In this document: piece by piece, positions 6,574 through 14,010 of the stretch
Position numbering within the stretch: the first letter of the stretch is position 1
Layout of the letters: every line of letters starts with the position of its first letter
Source of the DNA: an uncultured Fibrobacter sp.
GTDB taxonomy: Bacteria; Fibrobacterota; Fibrobacteria; Fibrobacterales; Fibrobacteraceae
Reading direction: 5' to 3'
NCBI GenBank assembly: GCA_934700345.1
Contig: CAKUXP010000031.1
Location: 1-26,184 of the forward strand
Length of the DNA: 26,184 nucleotides
Program-made: the position numbers and the translations under genes
The notes under the pieces: model-generated
Told to the model about the DNA's origin: nothing
What the model saw: the letters and a program-made list of their open reading frames with translations, nothing else
Databases searched by the model: none

Positions 6574-8334
6574 ATGAAAAGACTCATTCTTGGCATTCTT
6601 GGGCTAGGCTCCATTATTAATGCCCAACTGCTAGACAGTAAAAACATTCCATTGCCCACATTTACTCCAATAAGTAAAATGAGCAAAGATATTGCCGCAT
6701 TCATTGCTCAATCCGATACACAGCAAAATGAATTTTCTTTAAAAGCGGCAAAGCGAGACATTTTAGGAAGGACAACGCAGGATTCAACCCTCTATTTAAC
6801 AGAAAACTCCTCAAAAAAAATAAAAGTTGTAGTTGATTTTACTCCATTAAACCATTCTTTAAAAACAAATGTTCAAGGCCGCTACGAACTGTCTTCTAAC
6901 AACAGCGAAAAAAAATTTTGGTTGAATGGAGAACAGTTGCCCGAAGTCAACTACTTTGAAAGCATCAAAGAACTTGCCATCAAACAACAAAATGAGATCG
7001 GGACATATCGAGCACCTCAAATCAAATATTTAACGGCGAAAGAAATAAAGTCCTTAATGAACGGACCGGACATTGTATTTATTTCCAAATTTCAAGAGCC
7101 GGAAATGTTGAGCAATGACACTACGGTTGGCAACACTATCTATTATAGCGATTCACTTATTCGACTTCAATCACAAATTCAAACCTCAGCCTTTTCAAAC
7201 GGATACAAAGGACAGGGAATAGGCGTTTATTTTACAGAAACCGGTTGTCCAAAATTAAGTCATACAAACACTGCTTTGTATAATCAAGGCAACACCTGTA
7301 TTCGTGGAACCCGCTCTCATCCGACACAAGTTGTCCGCGTTTTGCAAACAACAGCCCCAAACGCAATGATTTACGGTTTTGATCAAGAAAATTATCCAGA
7401 GGACCCGTCGGAATATTCACCCCAAATATACATTGGTTCTCATTCATGGTCCAATAGTGCAGATTCCGTGTACACGGCTGAAGATCAAAGTATGGACAAT
7501 TACATTTACTCAAACAAGATTATAGAATTCGTTGCAGCTGGCAATACAAGAGGTTCCACAAATTATGTAACATCCCCGGGAAAAGCCGTTAATGCTATTA
7601 CGGTTGGAGCAATAAATCCCGATTCTTATACATACGCTTCATATTCCGGATGGAAAAATCCCTCTCTTGGAAATCAAAAGCCGGAAGTCGTCAACTTTAC
7701 CCATTTTTACTTTCCGAATGACCCGCATTTTAGCCTCTCGGTAAACGGCAGCGTCCAATCCTATAACGGGACATTCAACGGAACAAGTGCATCAACACCC
7801 TATACAGCCGCAATGGCAGCTGATGTTCTATCTCAGCATTCTTTTTTCAAAAATCACCCGGAAATGTTTAAAGCCTTGATGATGACCGGCAGTACAAAAT
7901 ACATCAACAATTCGTACTTTCAAGGGGACAAAGACAATTATCACCGGATTCGAAAGCTTCCGCTATACTCCAAAATGGCATGGAATACAAGATCTGCCTA
8001 CTGGAACGGAAACAACGATGGATTCTTTGGCGCAGATTCATGCATCCGGTTTACGGAGTCAAGCATTGACTCTGGAAAAACCTACCGGATCGCAATATCT
8101 TGGCTTACTCTAGGCAGCTATGTGATGCAACATAATATGCTCTCCCAGGATTTAGATTTATTCATTTACCAAGGAGGAACTTTAATCGCTTCATCATCCG
8201 CACCGAACAATCCTTTTGAATTAGTTGAGTTTACAACAAATTCATCAACCGACTTAACCATTGTGATTAAACGCATCCGCAATGCGCAAGTCGACAACGT
8301 GATTCTCGGATACAACCTCTTAAAAACAAACTAA
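6574..8334 (+). CDS. Secreted S8 (subtilisin-like) serine peptidase with Glu at the catalytic Asp position
   Basis: A 586-residue exported subtilase. The ATG at 6574 is preferred over an in-frame GTG at 6562, because that GTG lies inside the ribosome binding site GGAGG (6564-6568) and the ATG leads directly into a signal peptide (residues 1-18, ending INAQ). An N-terminal region (about 20-190), possibly a propeptide, precedes the S8 domain (about 205-445). His249 (SHPTQVV, matching HGTHVAG), Asn324 (VAAGN, oxyanion hole) and Ser405 (NGTSASTP) are all present. The strand that normally holds DTG reads FTETGC, giving Glu222. A C-terminal beta-sandwich (about 490-586, with DLDLFIYQGG) resembles PPC-type domains of secreted subtilases. 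The gene is visibly more AT-rich than its neighbours. It forms a unit with the lipoprotein gene 15 bases downstream. Confidence 0.85.
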   Translation: MKRLILGILGLGSIINAQLLDSKNIPLPTFTPISKMSKDIAAFIAQSDTQQNEFSLKAAKRDILGRTTQDSTLYLTENSSKKIKVVVDFTPLNHSLKTNVQGRYELSSNNSEKKFWLNGEQLPEVNYFESIKELAIKQQNEIGTYRAPQIKYLTAKEIKSLMNGPDIVFISKFQEPEMLSNDTTVGNTIYYSDSLIRLQSQIQTSAFSNGYKGQGIGVYFTETGCPKLSHTNTALYNQGNTCIRGTRSHPTQVVRVLQTTAPNAMIYGFDQENYPEDPSEYSPQIYIGSHSWSNSADSVYTAEDQSMDNYIYSNKIIEFVAAGNTRGSTNYVTSPGKAVNAITVGAINPDSYTYASYSGWKNPSLGNQKPEVVNFTHFYFPNDPHFSLSVNGSVQSYNGTFNGTSASTPYTAAMAADVLSQHSFFKNHPEMFKALMMTGSTKYINNSYFQGDKDNYHRIRKLPLYSKMAWNTRSAYWNGNNDGFFGADSCIRFTESSIDSGKTYRIAISWLTLGSYVMQHNMLSQDLDLFIYQGGTLIASSSAPNNPFELVEFTTNSSTDLTIVIKRIRNAQVDNVILGYNLLKTN

Positions 8335-8349
8335 AACAAGGAGAAACCT

Positions 8350-9033
8350 ATGAATATTTTCAACCTGATTCCTCTTGCTTTGGCGATTTTCCTTTGCGCC
8401 TGCTCCTCCGAGTCTTCGAGTGGAAGCACAAACGCCTCGGCCGAAGGCGCACAACGAACAGCGGAAGTCCATTCTTCGTCTTCAACGGAAAGCTCTTCGT
8501 CATCAAATGTTTCGTATGGCATTGTTCCTATTGACACAACGAATCAAACCGGAAGTTCCCAGGACGTGAAGGGTTCCGTTGACGATATGACTAGCATGAC
8601 ATCGTCTTCCAAAACGTCCTACCGTTTTACGACGGAAGCGATTGAACTATACGGTTCTGACGATTACATTTTCGCCTATTACGAAGAAAACGGCGTCCAA
8701 GGACTTCTCGGATGCTCCAAAGGCTCCGTAACGGTCACCTACCGGATTCTGTGGAATTCCGATTCCAGCGAAAGCTACGTCGGATGGCTTATTTCCGGAG
8801 CCTACTGGAGTAAAAATTGCGTTCGCGATTCCGCGTATTTTACAAATCGATGCGCCGAAGAAAACGGAGAACTTGTCGATTATAACAACGGATGCGAAGT
8901 AAACAATCTGCAGCTTTCATGCGTTTACCCATACAAGACGTCGGACATTCCCGCATCGCTCAAATCTTTCGGCAAGGATCTACACGACTGGGAAGCCGCG
9001 TGCGAAGATTCTTCCGACACTTCAGAAGATTAA
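8350..9033 (+). CDS. Serine-rich, cysteine-containing lipoprotein of unknown function
   Basis: A 227-residue predicted lipoprotein. The N terminus is a type II signal peptide with lipobox LCAC, so Cys18 would be lipidated. A Ser-rich, low-complexity linker (about 19-55) is of the kind common in Fibrobacter surface lipoproteins. The C-terminal domain (about 90-220) holds six cysteines (122, 157, 168, 182, 191, 218), which could make three disulfides. I do not recognise the domain. AAGGAG (8338-8343) sits 6 bases before the ATG, and the gene follows the S8 gene by 15 bases, so it is probably cotranscribed. It may be a surface partner, inhibitor or substrate of the S8 protein; nothing in the sequence decides between these. 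Its stop is only 4 bases from the convergent hemE stop. Confidence 0.85.
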   Translation: MNIFNLIPLALAIFLCACSSESSSGSTNASAEGAQRTAEVHSSSSTESSSSSNVSYGIVPIDTTNQTGSSQDVKGSVDDMTSMTSSSKTSYRFTTEAIELYGSDDYIFAYYEENGVQGLLGCSKGSVTVTYRILWNSDSSESYVGWLISGAYWSKNCVRDSAYFTNRCAEENGELVDYNNGCEVNNLQLSCVYPYKTSDIPASLKSFGKDLHDWEAACEDSSDTSED

Positions 9034-9037
9034 ACCC

Positions 9038-10054
9038 TTAAACGCCGCGGACCGCGTCGATAAAGGCGCGGACATTTTCAGTCGGTGTCTCTGGCAAGAT
9101 TCCGTGTCCGAGATTCATAATGTGCGGACGGTCTTTGGCCAATTCGAGAATTTCCCTCGTGCGGAGTTTGATTTGCAAAGGATTGGTGAAAAGAAGCGCC
9201 TGGTCTAGATTCCCTTGGAAAACATTTGCCGGATATCTTTTGAAAAGCGAGGAAAGCTCCGAACGGTGATCAACGCCGAAAACGTCTGCGCCGAGCGTCA
9301 GGATCGATTCGGTCAAGTGGGAAGCCCCGTTGGCGTAATGAATGATCGGTGCATCCGTGAATCGATGTACAATGGAAATTACTTTTTCCGTGTAAGGCTT
9401 TGCCATCTGCTCGTAATCCGCTTTGGCGAGATGCCCCGCCCACGAATCCATGATGACCAGGGCGTCCGCCCCCCATTTAGCCTGGAAGGCGAGGTATTCT
9501 CCTGTGACTTGGGCGATAAAATCCAGAAAGGCCTTGAATGTTTGCGGTTCGTTGTAAAAAAGAGCCTTTGTCCGGAGCAAATCCTTTGAACTTCCCCCTT
9601 CGATGGCGTAAGAGGCTATTGTCAGCGGACCGCCGACAAATCCGAGGAGAGATTTCGATTCGGAAAGTCCTTTCCGTACGAGTTTGATTGCTTTTGCCGT
9701 ATAGTCCAGATTCTTTTCAAAATCGACATTGTGTAAACTTTGCACATCGGAAATCGATTGGACAGGGTTTGTGATGGCGGGACCTTTGCCCGGTACGAAC
9801 TTCAGGTCGAATCCCATATAGGGAAGCGTTACCAGGATGTCGCTGAACAGAATTGCGGCATCGAGATCGAATCGCTTGATTGGCTGGAGAGTCGCTTCCG
9901 CTGCGGCTTCCGGATTTTTGACGAAGGAGAGGAAATCGGGGAATTTTTGGCGAAGTTCCCGGTATTCCGGCAGGTAACGGCCTGCCTGGCGCATTATCCA
10001 GACTGGCTTTTCGGTTGTCTTACCGCGGGCGGCTTTCAGAAAAAGCGTTTCCAT
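9038..10054 (-). CDS. hemE: Uroporphyrinogen decarboxylase HemE
   Basis: A 338-residue enzyme of tetrapyrrole synthesis that decarboxylates the four acetate side chains of uroporphyrinogen III to give coproporphyrinogen III in the cytoplasm. The family signature MRQAGRYLPEYRELR is at 21-35, the catalytic Asp is in FSDIL (Asp72), and the GFVGGPLTIASY and MNLGHGILPETP motifs follow in the expected order. Length is close to the E. coli enzyme. A GAGGAAA ribosome binding site precedes the ATG, overlapping the end of prmA. It is the last gene of the long minus-strand run. No other heme gene is in the window. Confidence 0.96.
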   Translation of the reverse strand: METLFLKAARGKTTEKPVWIMRQAGRYLPEYRELRQKFPDFLSFVKNPEAAAEATLQPIKRFDLDAAILFSDILVTLPYMGFDLKFVPGKGPAITNPVQSISDVQSLHNVDFEKNLDYTAKAIKLVRKGLSESKSLLGFVGGPLTIASYAIEGGSSKDLLRTKALFYNEPQTFKAFLDFIAQVTGEYLAFQAKWGADALVIMDSWAGHLAKADYEQMAKPYTEKVISIVHRFTDAPIIHYANGASHLTESILTLGADVFGVDHRSELSSLFKRYPANVFQGNLDQALLFTNPLQIKLRTREILELAKDRPHIMNLGHGILPETPTENVRAFIDAVRGV

Positions 10055-10061
10055 TGTTTCC

Positions 10062-10907
10062 TCAGGGACGTTCCGCTTCGACGCACCACCACTCGTCGCG
10101 GGTCTGTTCGCGGAGCGTCTTGAACCGGCATTCCTTGAACCAGTCGAGCACGTAGTCCTTTTCGGCGGTGAGCTGCCCCGTCAAGATGAAGTGTCCTTTG
10201 TGTGCGAGCAACCGTTCCACGTCTTTTCGCAGTGGCCAGAACTCGGTGCGAATCATGTTGCAGACGATATGGTCGAATTGAGTACCCGCTTTGAATACAT
10301 CCAGAAACCCGAAGACTGCAAGTGCGTTTTCGCAGTGGTTCCTTTCAAAGTTTTCGGCGATGCAAGGGAGGGCAAGCAGGTCGATTTCCGTTCCGATGGC
10401 GAGTTTCGCACCGAGCTTGTCGGCTAGCATCGTGAGAATGCCCGTTCCCGTTCCGATGTCGAGAAAACTCTTTCCTTTTAAATCGAGATTTTCAATCATG
10501 CCGGCGATGAGGGACGTGGTCGCATGGTCGCCTGTACCGAAGGCGCTTTTCGCTTCGAGCTCGATCAAGATAGAATCGGTTTCCTCGGGAGTGAAATTTA
10601 CCCACGGCGGCCTGACCCAGAGGCGTTTTGAAACGTGGACGGGCGTTGCGCGATCTTTCCACCAGCGATCCCAATCCTTGGCGATTTCGTCTTCGGTTGT
10701 AAAGCGATATTCGGGAAACCTGGAAATAATCGCTAGTCGCTTTTCGGCGGAATCGGCATAGAAGCAAAAATCGGTTCGATCGGACGTCGATGTTTCGAGC
10801 TCTTCCAGTGCGCCGACGCCGGCGTCCATGAGAAATACCGTGGCGATGTCGTAATCGGACGCCTTGCAGTGGCCGGTTGCCTTGTACCAGATTTCACTTG
10901 TCTGCAT
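10062..10907 (-). CDS. prmA: Ribosomal protein L11 methyltransferase PrmA
   Basis: A 281-residue SAM-dependent methyltransferase expected to methylate ribosomal protein L11. Visible features are a divergent N-terminal recognition domain (about 1-90), the FGTGDHATT motif (123-131, matching PrmA FGTGTHPTT), SAM motif I LDIGTGTGIL (149-158), an acidic ribose-binding position in GTEID (172-176), and VCNMI in place of the usual VANIL motif IV. The last point and the divergent N terminus leave a small chance that it modifies another substrate. AGAGGAA precedes the ATG. The gene overlaps the end of the EamA gene by 14 bases and ends 7 bases before hemE. Confidence 0.85.
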   Translation of the reverse strand: MQTSEIWYKATGHCKASDYDIATVFLMDAGVGALEELETSTSDRTDFCFYADSAEKRLAIISRFPEYRFTTEDEIAKDWDRWWKDRATPVHVSKRLWVRPPWVNFTPEETDSILIELEAKSAFGTGDHATTSLIAGMIENLDLKGKSFLDIGTGTGILTMLADKLGAKLAIGTEIDLLALPCIAENFERNHCENALAVFGFLDVFKAGTQFDHIVCNMIRTEFWPLRKDVERLLAHKGHFILTGQLTAEKDYVLDWFKECRFKTLREQTRDEWWCVEAERP

Positions 10908-11763
10908 AGAATTTCCTCTGCAATGTCTTTTGGATTACCTGTCGCGGGCTTGCGATGAAAAGGCTTGAGCCGGCGATGACCAAAGCGATACTTGCGATTT
11001 TTGTCGGCGGAAACGGTTCGGAAAAGACGACCGCTCCGGCTAGGATGGGAACGACCGCTCCGATGGCTGCGCTAAAGGGAATGACGAATAGGGCGCGCCC
11101 GCGTGAAAAGGCTATCTGGGTGAAAATAAATGCGGTGAGGTAGGCGGCGAGAAACGCATATAGCCGGATGTCCGAAATCCAGAACAGAAGTTCGTTCCAT
11201 GACATTTCGATTCCCTTTTCGGTCGCATCGATGGCGAGGCTCTTGTAGAGAATGTCGGAAAGTCCGTAGCCGATTCCCATGACGAGCGAATCGCTAACTT
11301 CGTTTCGACGGAAAATCGCATAGCTGGCGAAGGCGAAAAGGCTCGCTCCGCAGATAAAAATCCATAGAGCCTTGGTGTCCTGGGAACCGGCTTCTTCGCC
11401 GATTTCAAAAGCTGCGCAGAGAAGGCCGCAGAGAACGCAGACGATGGCGAGTACGATCCGGCGGTTGATGGGTTCCTTGAGAAAGATGCGCCCGAAAATC
11501 GCCGTGAGAACGGGATTCAGTGCGGATATTGGCTTGACGAGGCTCAGGTTGTAAAGCGCCATCGCCGCATAGTTGCCGACGTTTCCGAGTGCGGACAGGG
11601 AAAAACCGGTCCACCAGCGCTTTGACGAAAGAAATCCGAAGAGAAAGCGTATCGGATGATGAATGTCCGCTTTTTTACCGGATGCCGTGATACCCGATTT
11701 CGAAAGGACGTTTCCGAATGCAAAGCAGATCGCCGCGCCCAATGTGAGAACGAAGAAAAGCAT
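10894..11763 (-). CDS. EamA/DMT-superfamily membrane transporter
   Basis: A 289-residue integral membrane protein with about ten hydrophobic segments, arranged as two EamA-type halves (about 2-125 and 146-280). The motif NLSLVKPISALNPVLTAIFGRIFLKEP shape (shown here only in part: KPISALNPV, FLKEP) is typical of the end of the first half, and VVFSEPF of the second. Such proteins move amino acids, nucleotides, sugars or other metabolites; the substrate is unknown. Its ATG directly abuts the stop of the upstream lytic transglycosylase gene, and its end overlaps prmA, so it is within the operon-like run. Confidence 0.85.
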   Translation of the reverse strand: MLFFVLTLGAAICFAFGNVLSKSGITASGKKADIHHPIRFLFGFLSSKRWWTGFSLSALGNVGNYAAMALYNLSLVKPISALNPVLTAIFGRIFLKEPINRRIVLAIVCVLCGLLCAAFEIGEEAGSQDTKALWIFICGASLFAFASYAIFRRNEVSDSLVMGIGYGLSDILYKSLAIDATEKGIEMSWNELLFWISDIRLYAFLAAYLTAFIFTQIAFSRGRALFVIPFSAAIGAVVPILAGAVVFSEPFPPTKIASIALVIAGSSLFIASPRQVIQKTLQRKFYADK

Positions 11764-14010
11764 TTAGCGGTTCCATACCTCTGCATAGACCCAGTAGTTT
11801 CCAATGACCCGCTTCACGTAGTCGCGTGTTTCCCAGTAGCTGATTTCCTCGGCGCGCAAATCCCAGGGGAGATTCTTGCCCGCAGCCTGCCAACGTTTGG
11901 CTGGTCTTGGCCCGGCGTTGTAATTGGCGAGGACATACATCGGGTCGTTTTCGTATTCGACGAGAAGATCCTTGAGATAGCGCACGCCCAACCTGATATT
12001 TACATAGGGGTTGTAAAGAAGTTTCGGCGAAAAGGATTTTAGGCCTTCTGCCTTGGCGAGCTTCTTGGCAGTCGGGGGAATAATCTGCAAGAGGCCGCAG
12101 GCGTTGGCCGGGCTTGTTATCAGGTAGTTGAACGTGGATTCCTGCCGCATGACGCTATATACGAATAGCGGGTCGATGGATGAATCCGCAGCGGCGAAAA
12201 CCTTGTCCTTGAACGGCATCGGGTAGAGGACCTTCATCACGTTTCGCGGTGCGTCGGCCAGGTGCTTTCTCGGAATGAGGTTCTGAAACGAACGCGCCAA
12301 GGCGTATCCCTGGATGAGTTCGTCGTAGGCAAGAAAGAGTTTTGCATAGCTGTAAAGAAAATCCAGACGGGACCTGTTCTTCTTTTTCGCAAAATGGAAA
12401 ATGTCGTAAGCCTCTTCGGCGAATCCCAGGTCGAGAAGTCGCTTGACTTTTTGGTAGCGTTCCGTGCTGTGGGACGTGTCGGTGGTTCCGCCTTGGACGG
12501 AACGGATCCATTTTGTCGTCTCGGAATCGGACAGGTCTTTTGGCGCAAGCCAGGGAACCGCGGAGGAATCCAGGAGGCTGTATTCGACGAGCTTGACGCG
12601 GGAACGGTGTGCGTAATAGCCGACCGGAAAGTCCTTGATGCAGTCGAGGTAGGCCGCCTTGGCTTCTTCCGGCTTATTTTGTGCGTAGTAGATGTCGCCG
12701 AGGAACATTCTGGCTCCGCTAGAACTCCAGAGAAAATCCGAATTCCTTGCCTTGTTGAATGCGGTTATTGCGGAGTCGATCTTGCCTTGCTTGAAATAAC
12801 ATAGGGCGATTCGGAAATCGGCCCATTTCTGCTTGTTGCTCTGCTTGAATTTCGGATTGTTCAGGGAGTCGTAGCTCGCGATGGCCTCGGTGAACATCTC
12901 CTTCTGTTCTAGTTCAAAGGCTCTTACCCAGATATTGTTTGCGTTCTGGAGCGTATAGCGGAACTTTTCCTGGAAGAGAGAATCGATTTGGTTTGCCTGC
13001 TTGCCCATCTTGTTTGCGCGGTAGAGGCGGACGAGCGATTGCAGCCATGTGGCGCGGGCTTCAACGCTATCGACGAGGAAACGGTACGTTTTGATGGCGA
13101 GCGAATCGTTCTTGAGGTTACGGTACGCGGCGGCTTGGTGTTCCCAGAGGGAAATTCGGGCTTTTAGGGAAAGCGTGCTCGATGGGAGTTTCCAGAGCAC
13201 GGAATCTTCCGAATTCTTTAATTCGGGCGTTTGGGAGGAATCCCTGACCGGAGCCTTGGACGCATCTAGCGCAAAAATGGAATCGATGAGGACGACGCAT
13301 TCCGTGTGAAAGCCATTGCTGCAAAGCCTGTTCGCATAGGTGATTTTTTCGTCCAGGGATTCGACGGGAGAAAGTTTCCGGATCCGCCGGAGAGCATCCC
13401 AGGCCGCATCGCCGTATTCCGATGGGTGGGCGATGACATAGAGGTAGGCTTTTTTTGCCGCCTTGAAGTGCCGCGCCTGTTCGAGCAGGACGCCTTTCCG
13501 GTAGCGCAGTTTTGGTTCGCGCGGATCGTCTCCGTAGCTTTTTAGGAACGATTCGATGGAGTCCGCCTTTGCTTTTGGCTTTATCTTTGGGCTTTCCAGC
13601 GTCATGTCCAGCCGGATGCGGTCCGCAAATTCCTTCCATTCGGGGGAATGGGGAAAGCGTCTGTCGCCTTCGGCGATGGTCTTTTGCGCCTTTGCGTATC
13701 GCTTTTCTTCGAATTCCGAACGTGCAATTCGGGAAAGAATGCTCTTGTCGATGCTCGAATCCTTGCCGATTAGGTTTCGATAGGCGGAAATGGCGACAGA
13801 ATAGTTGTCGCTGTAATAGGCCTTTGCCGCGCAGGCAAAATCCTTTTCGATGCTTTCCGGTAGCGTGTCACAATTTTTTTGGCTGCGGTTGAACCGGATG
13901 ATCCTGTCCTGAAAATCGTAGCCGGAGACCAGTTCTTCCTTGGACCCGTTTTCTGAGGCTTGAAGAGCCGTGCAGGCGAGAAATGCCAGGAGAAAAATAT
14001 TTCTAACCAT
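11764..14010 (-). CDS. Slt70-like soluble lytic murein transglycosylase
   Basis: An exported peptidoglycan-cleaving enzyme of 748 residues from the ATG at 14010. A longer in-frame start at 14037 exists; the shorter is preferred because it gives a compact signal peptide (MVRNIFLLAFLACTALQA) and overlaps the ptsI stop by 8 bases. Neither start has a clear ribosome binding site. Residues about 25-600 form a long helical, TPR-like superhelix, as in Slt70. The C-terminal SLT domain carries MRQEST (catalytic Glu about residue 624), GLLQIIPPTA and LANYNAGP, the three hallmark motifs. It cleaves the MurNAc-GlcNAc bond to form 1,6-anhydro-muropeptides in the periplasm. Confidence 0.92.
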   Translation of the reverse strand: MVRNIFLLAFLACTALQASENGSKEELVSGYDFQDRIIRFNRSQKNCDTLPESIEKDFACAAKAYYSDNYSVAISAYRNLIGKDSSIDKSILSRIARSEFEEKRYAKAQKTIAEGDRRFPHSPEWKEFADRIRLDMTLESPKIKPKAKADSIESFLKSYGDDPREPKLRYRKGVLLEQARHFKAAKKAYLYVIAHPSEYGDAAWDALRRIRKLSPVESLDEKITYANRLCSNGFHTECVVLIDSIFALDASKAPVRDSSQTPELKNSEDSVLWKLPSSTLSLKARISLWEHQAAAYRNLKNDSLAIKTYRFLVDSVEARATWLQSLVRLYRANKMGKQANQIDSLFQEKFRYTLQNANNIWVRAFELEQKEMFTEAIASYDSLNNPKFKQSNKQKWADFRIALCYFKQGKIDSAITAFNKARNSDFLWSSSGARMFLGDIYYAQNKPEEAKAAYLDCIKDFPVGYYAHRSRVKLVEYSLLDSSAVPWLAPKDLSDSETTKWIRSVQGGTTDTSHSTERYQKVKRLLDLGFAEEAYDIFHFAKKKNRSRLDFLYSYAKLFLAYDELIQGYALARSFQNLIPRKHLADAPRNVMKVLYPMPFKDKVFAAADSSIDPLFVYSVMRQESTFNYLITSPANACGLLQIIPPTAKKLAKAEGLKSFSPKLLYNPYVNIRLGVRYLKDLLVEYENDPMYVLANYNAGPRPAKRWQAAGKNLPWDLRAEEISYWETRDYVKRVIGNYWVYAEVWNR

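Noticed and set aside
6574..8334. The S8 protein as a sedolisin (S53), because of the Glu
   Set aside because: The Ser motif is GTSASTP and a His is present in the subtilisin position, both S8 traits; sedolisins have SGTS and no catalytic His.
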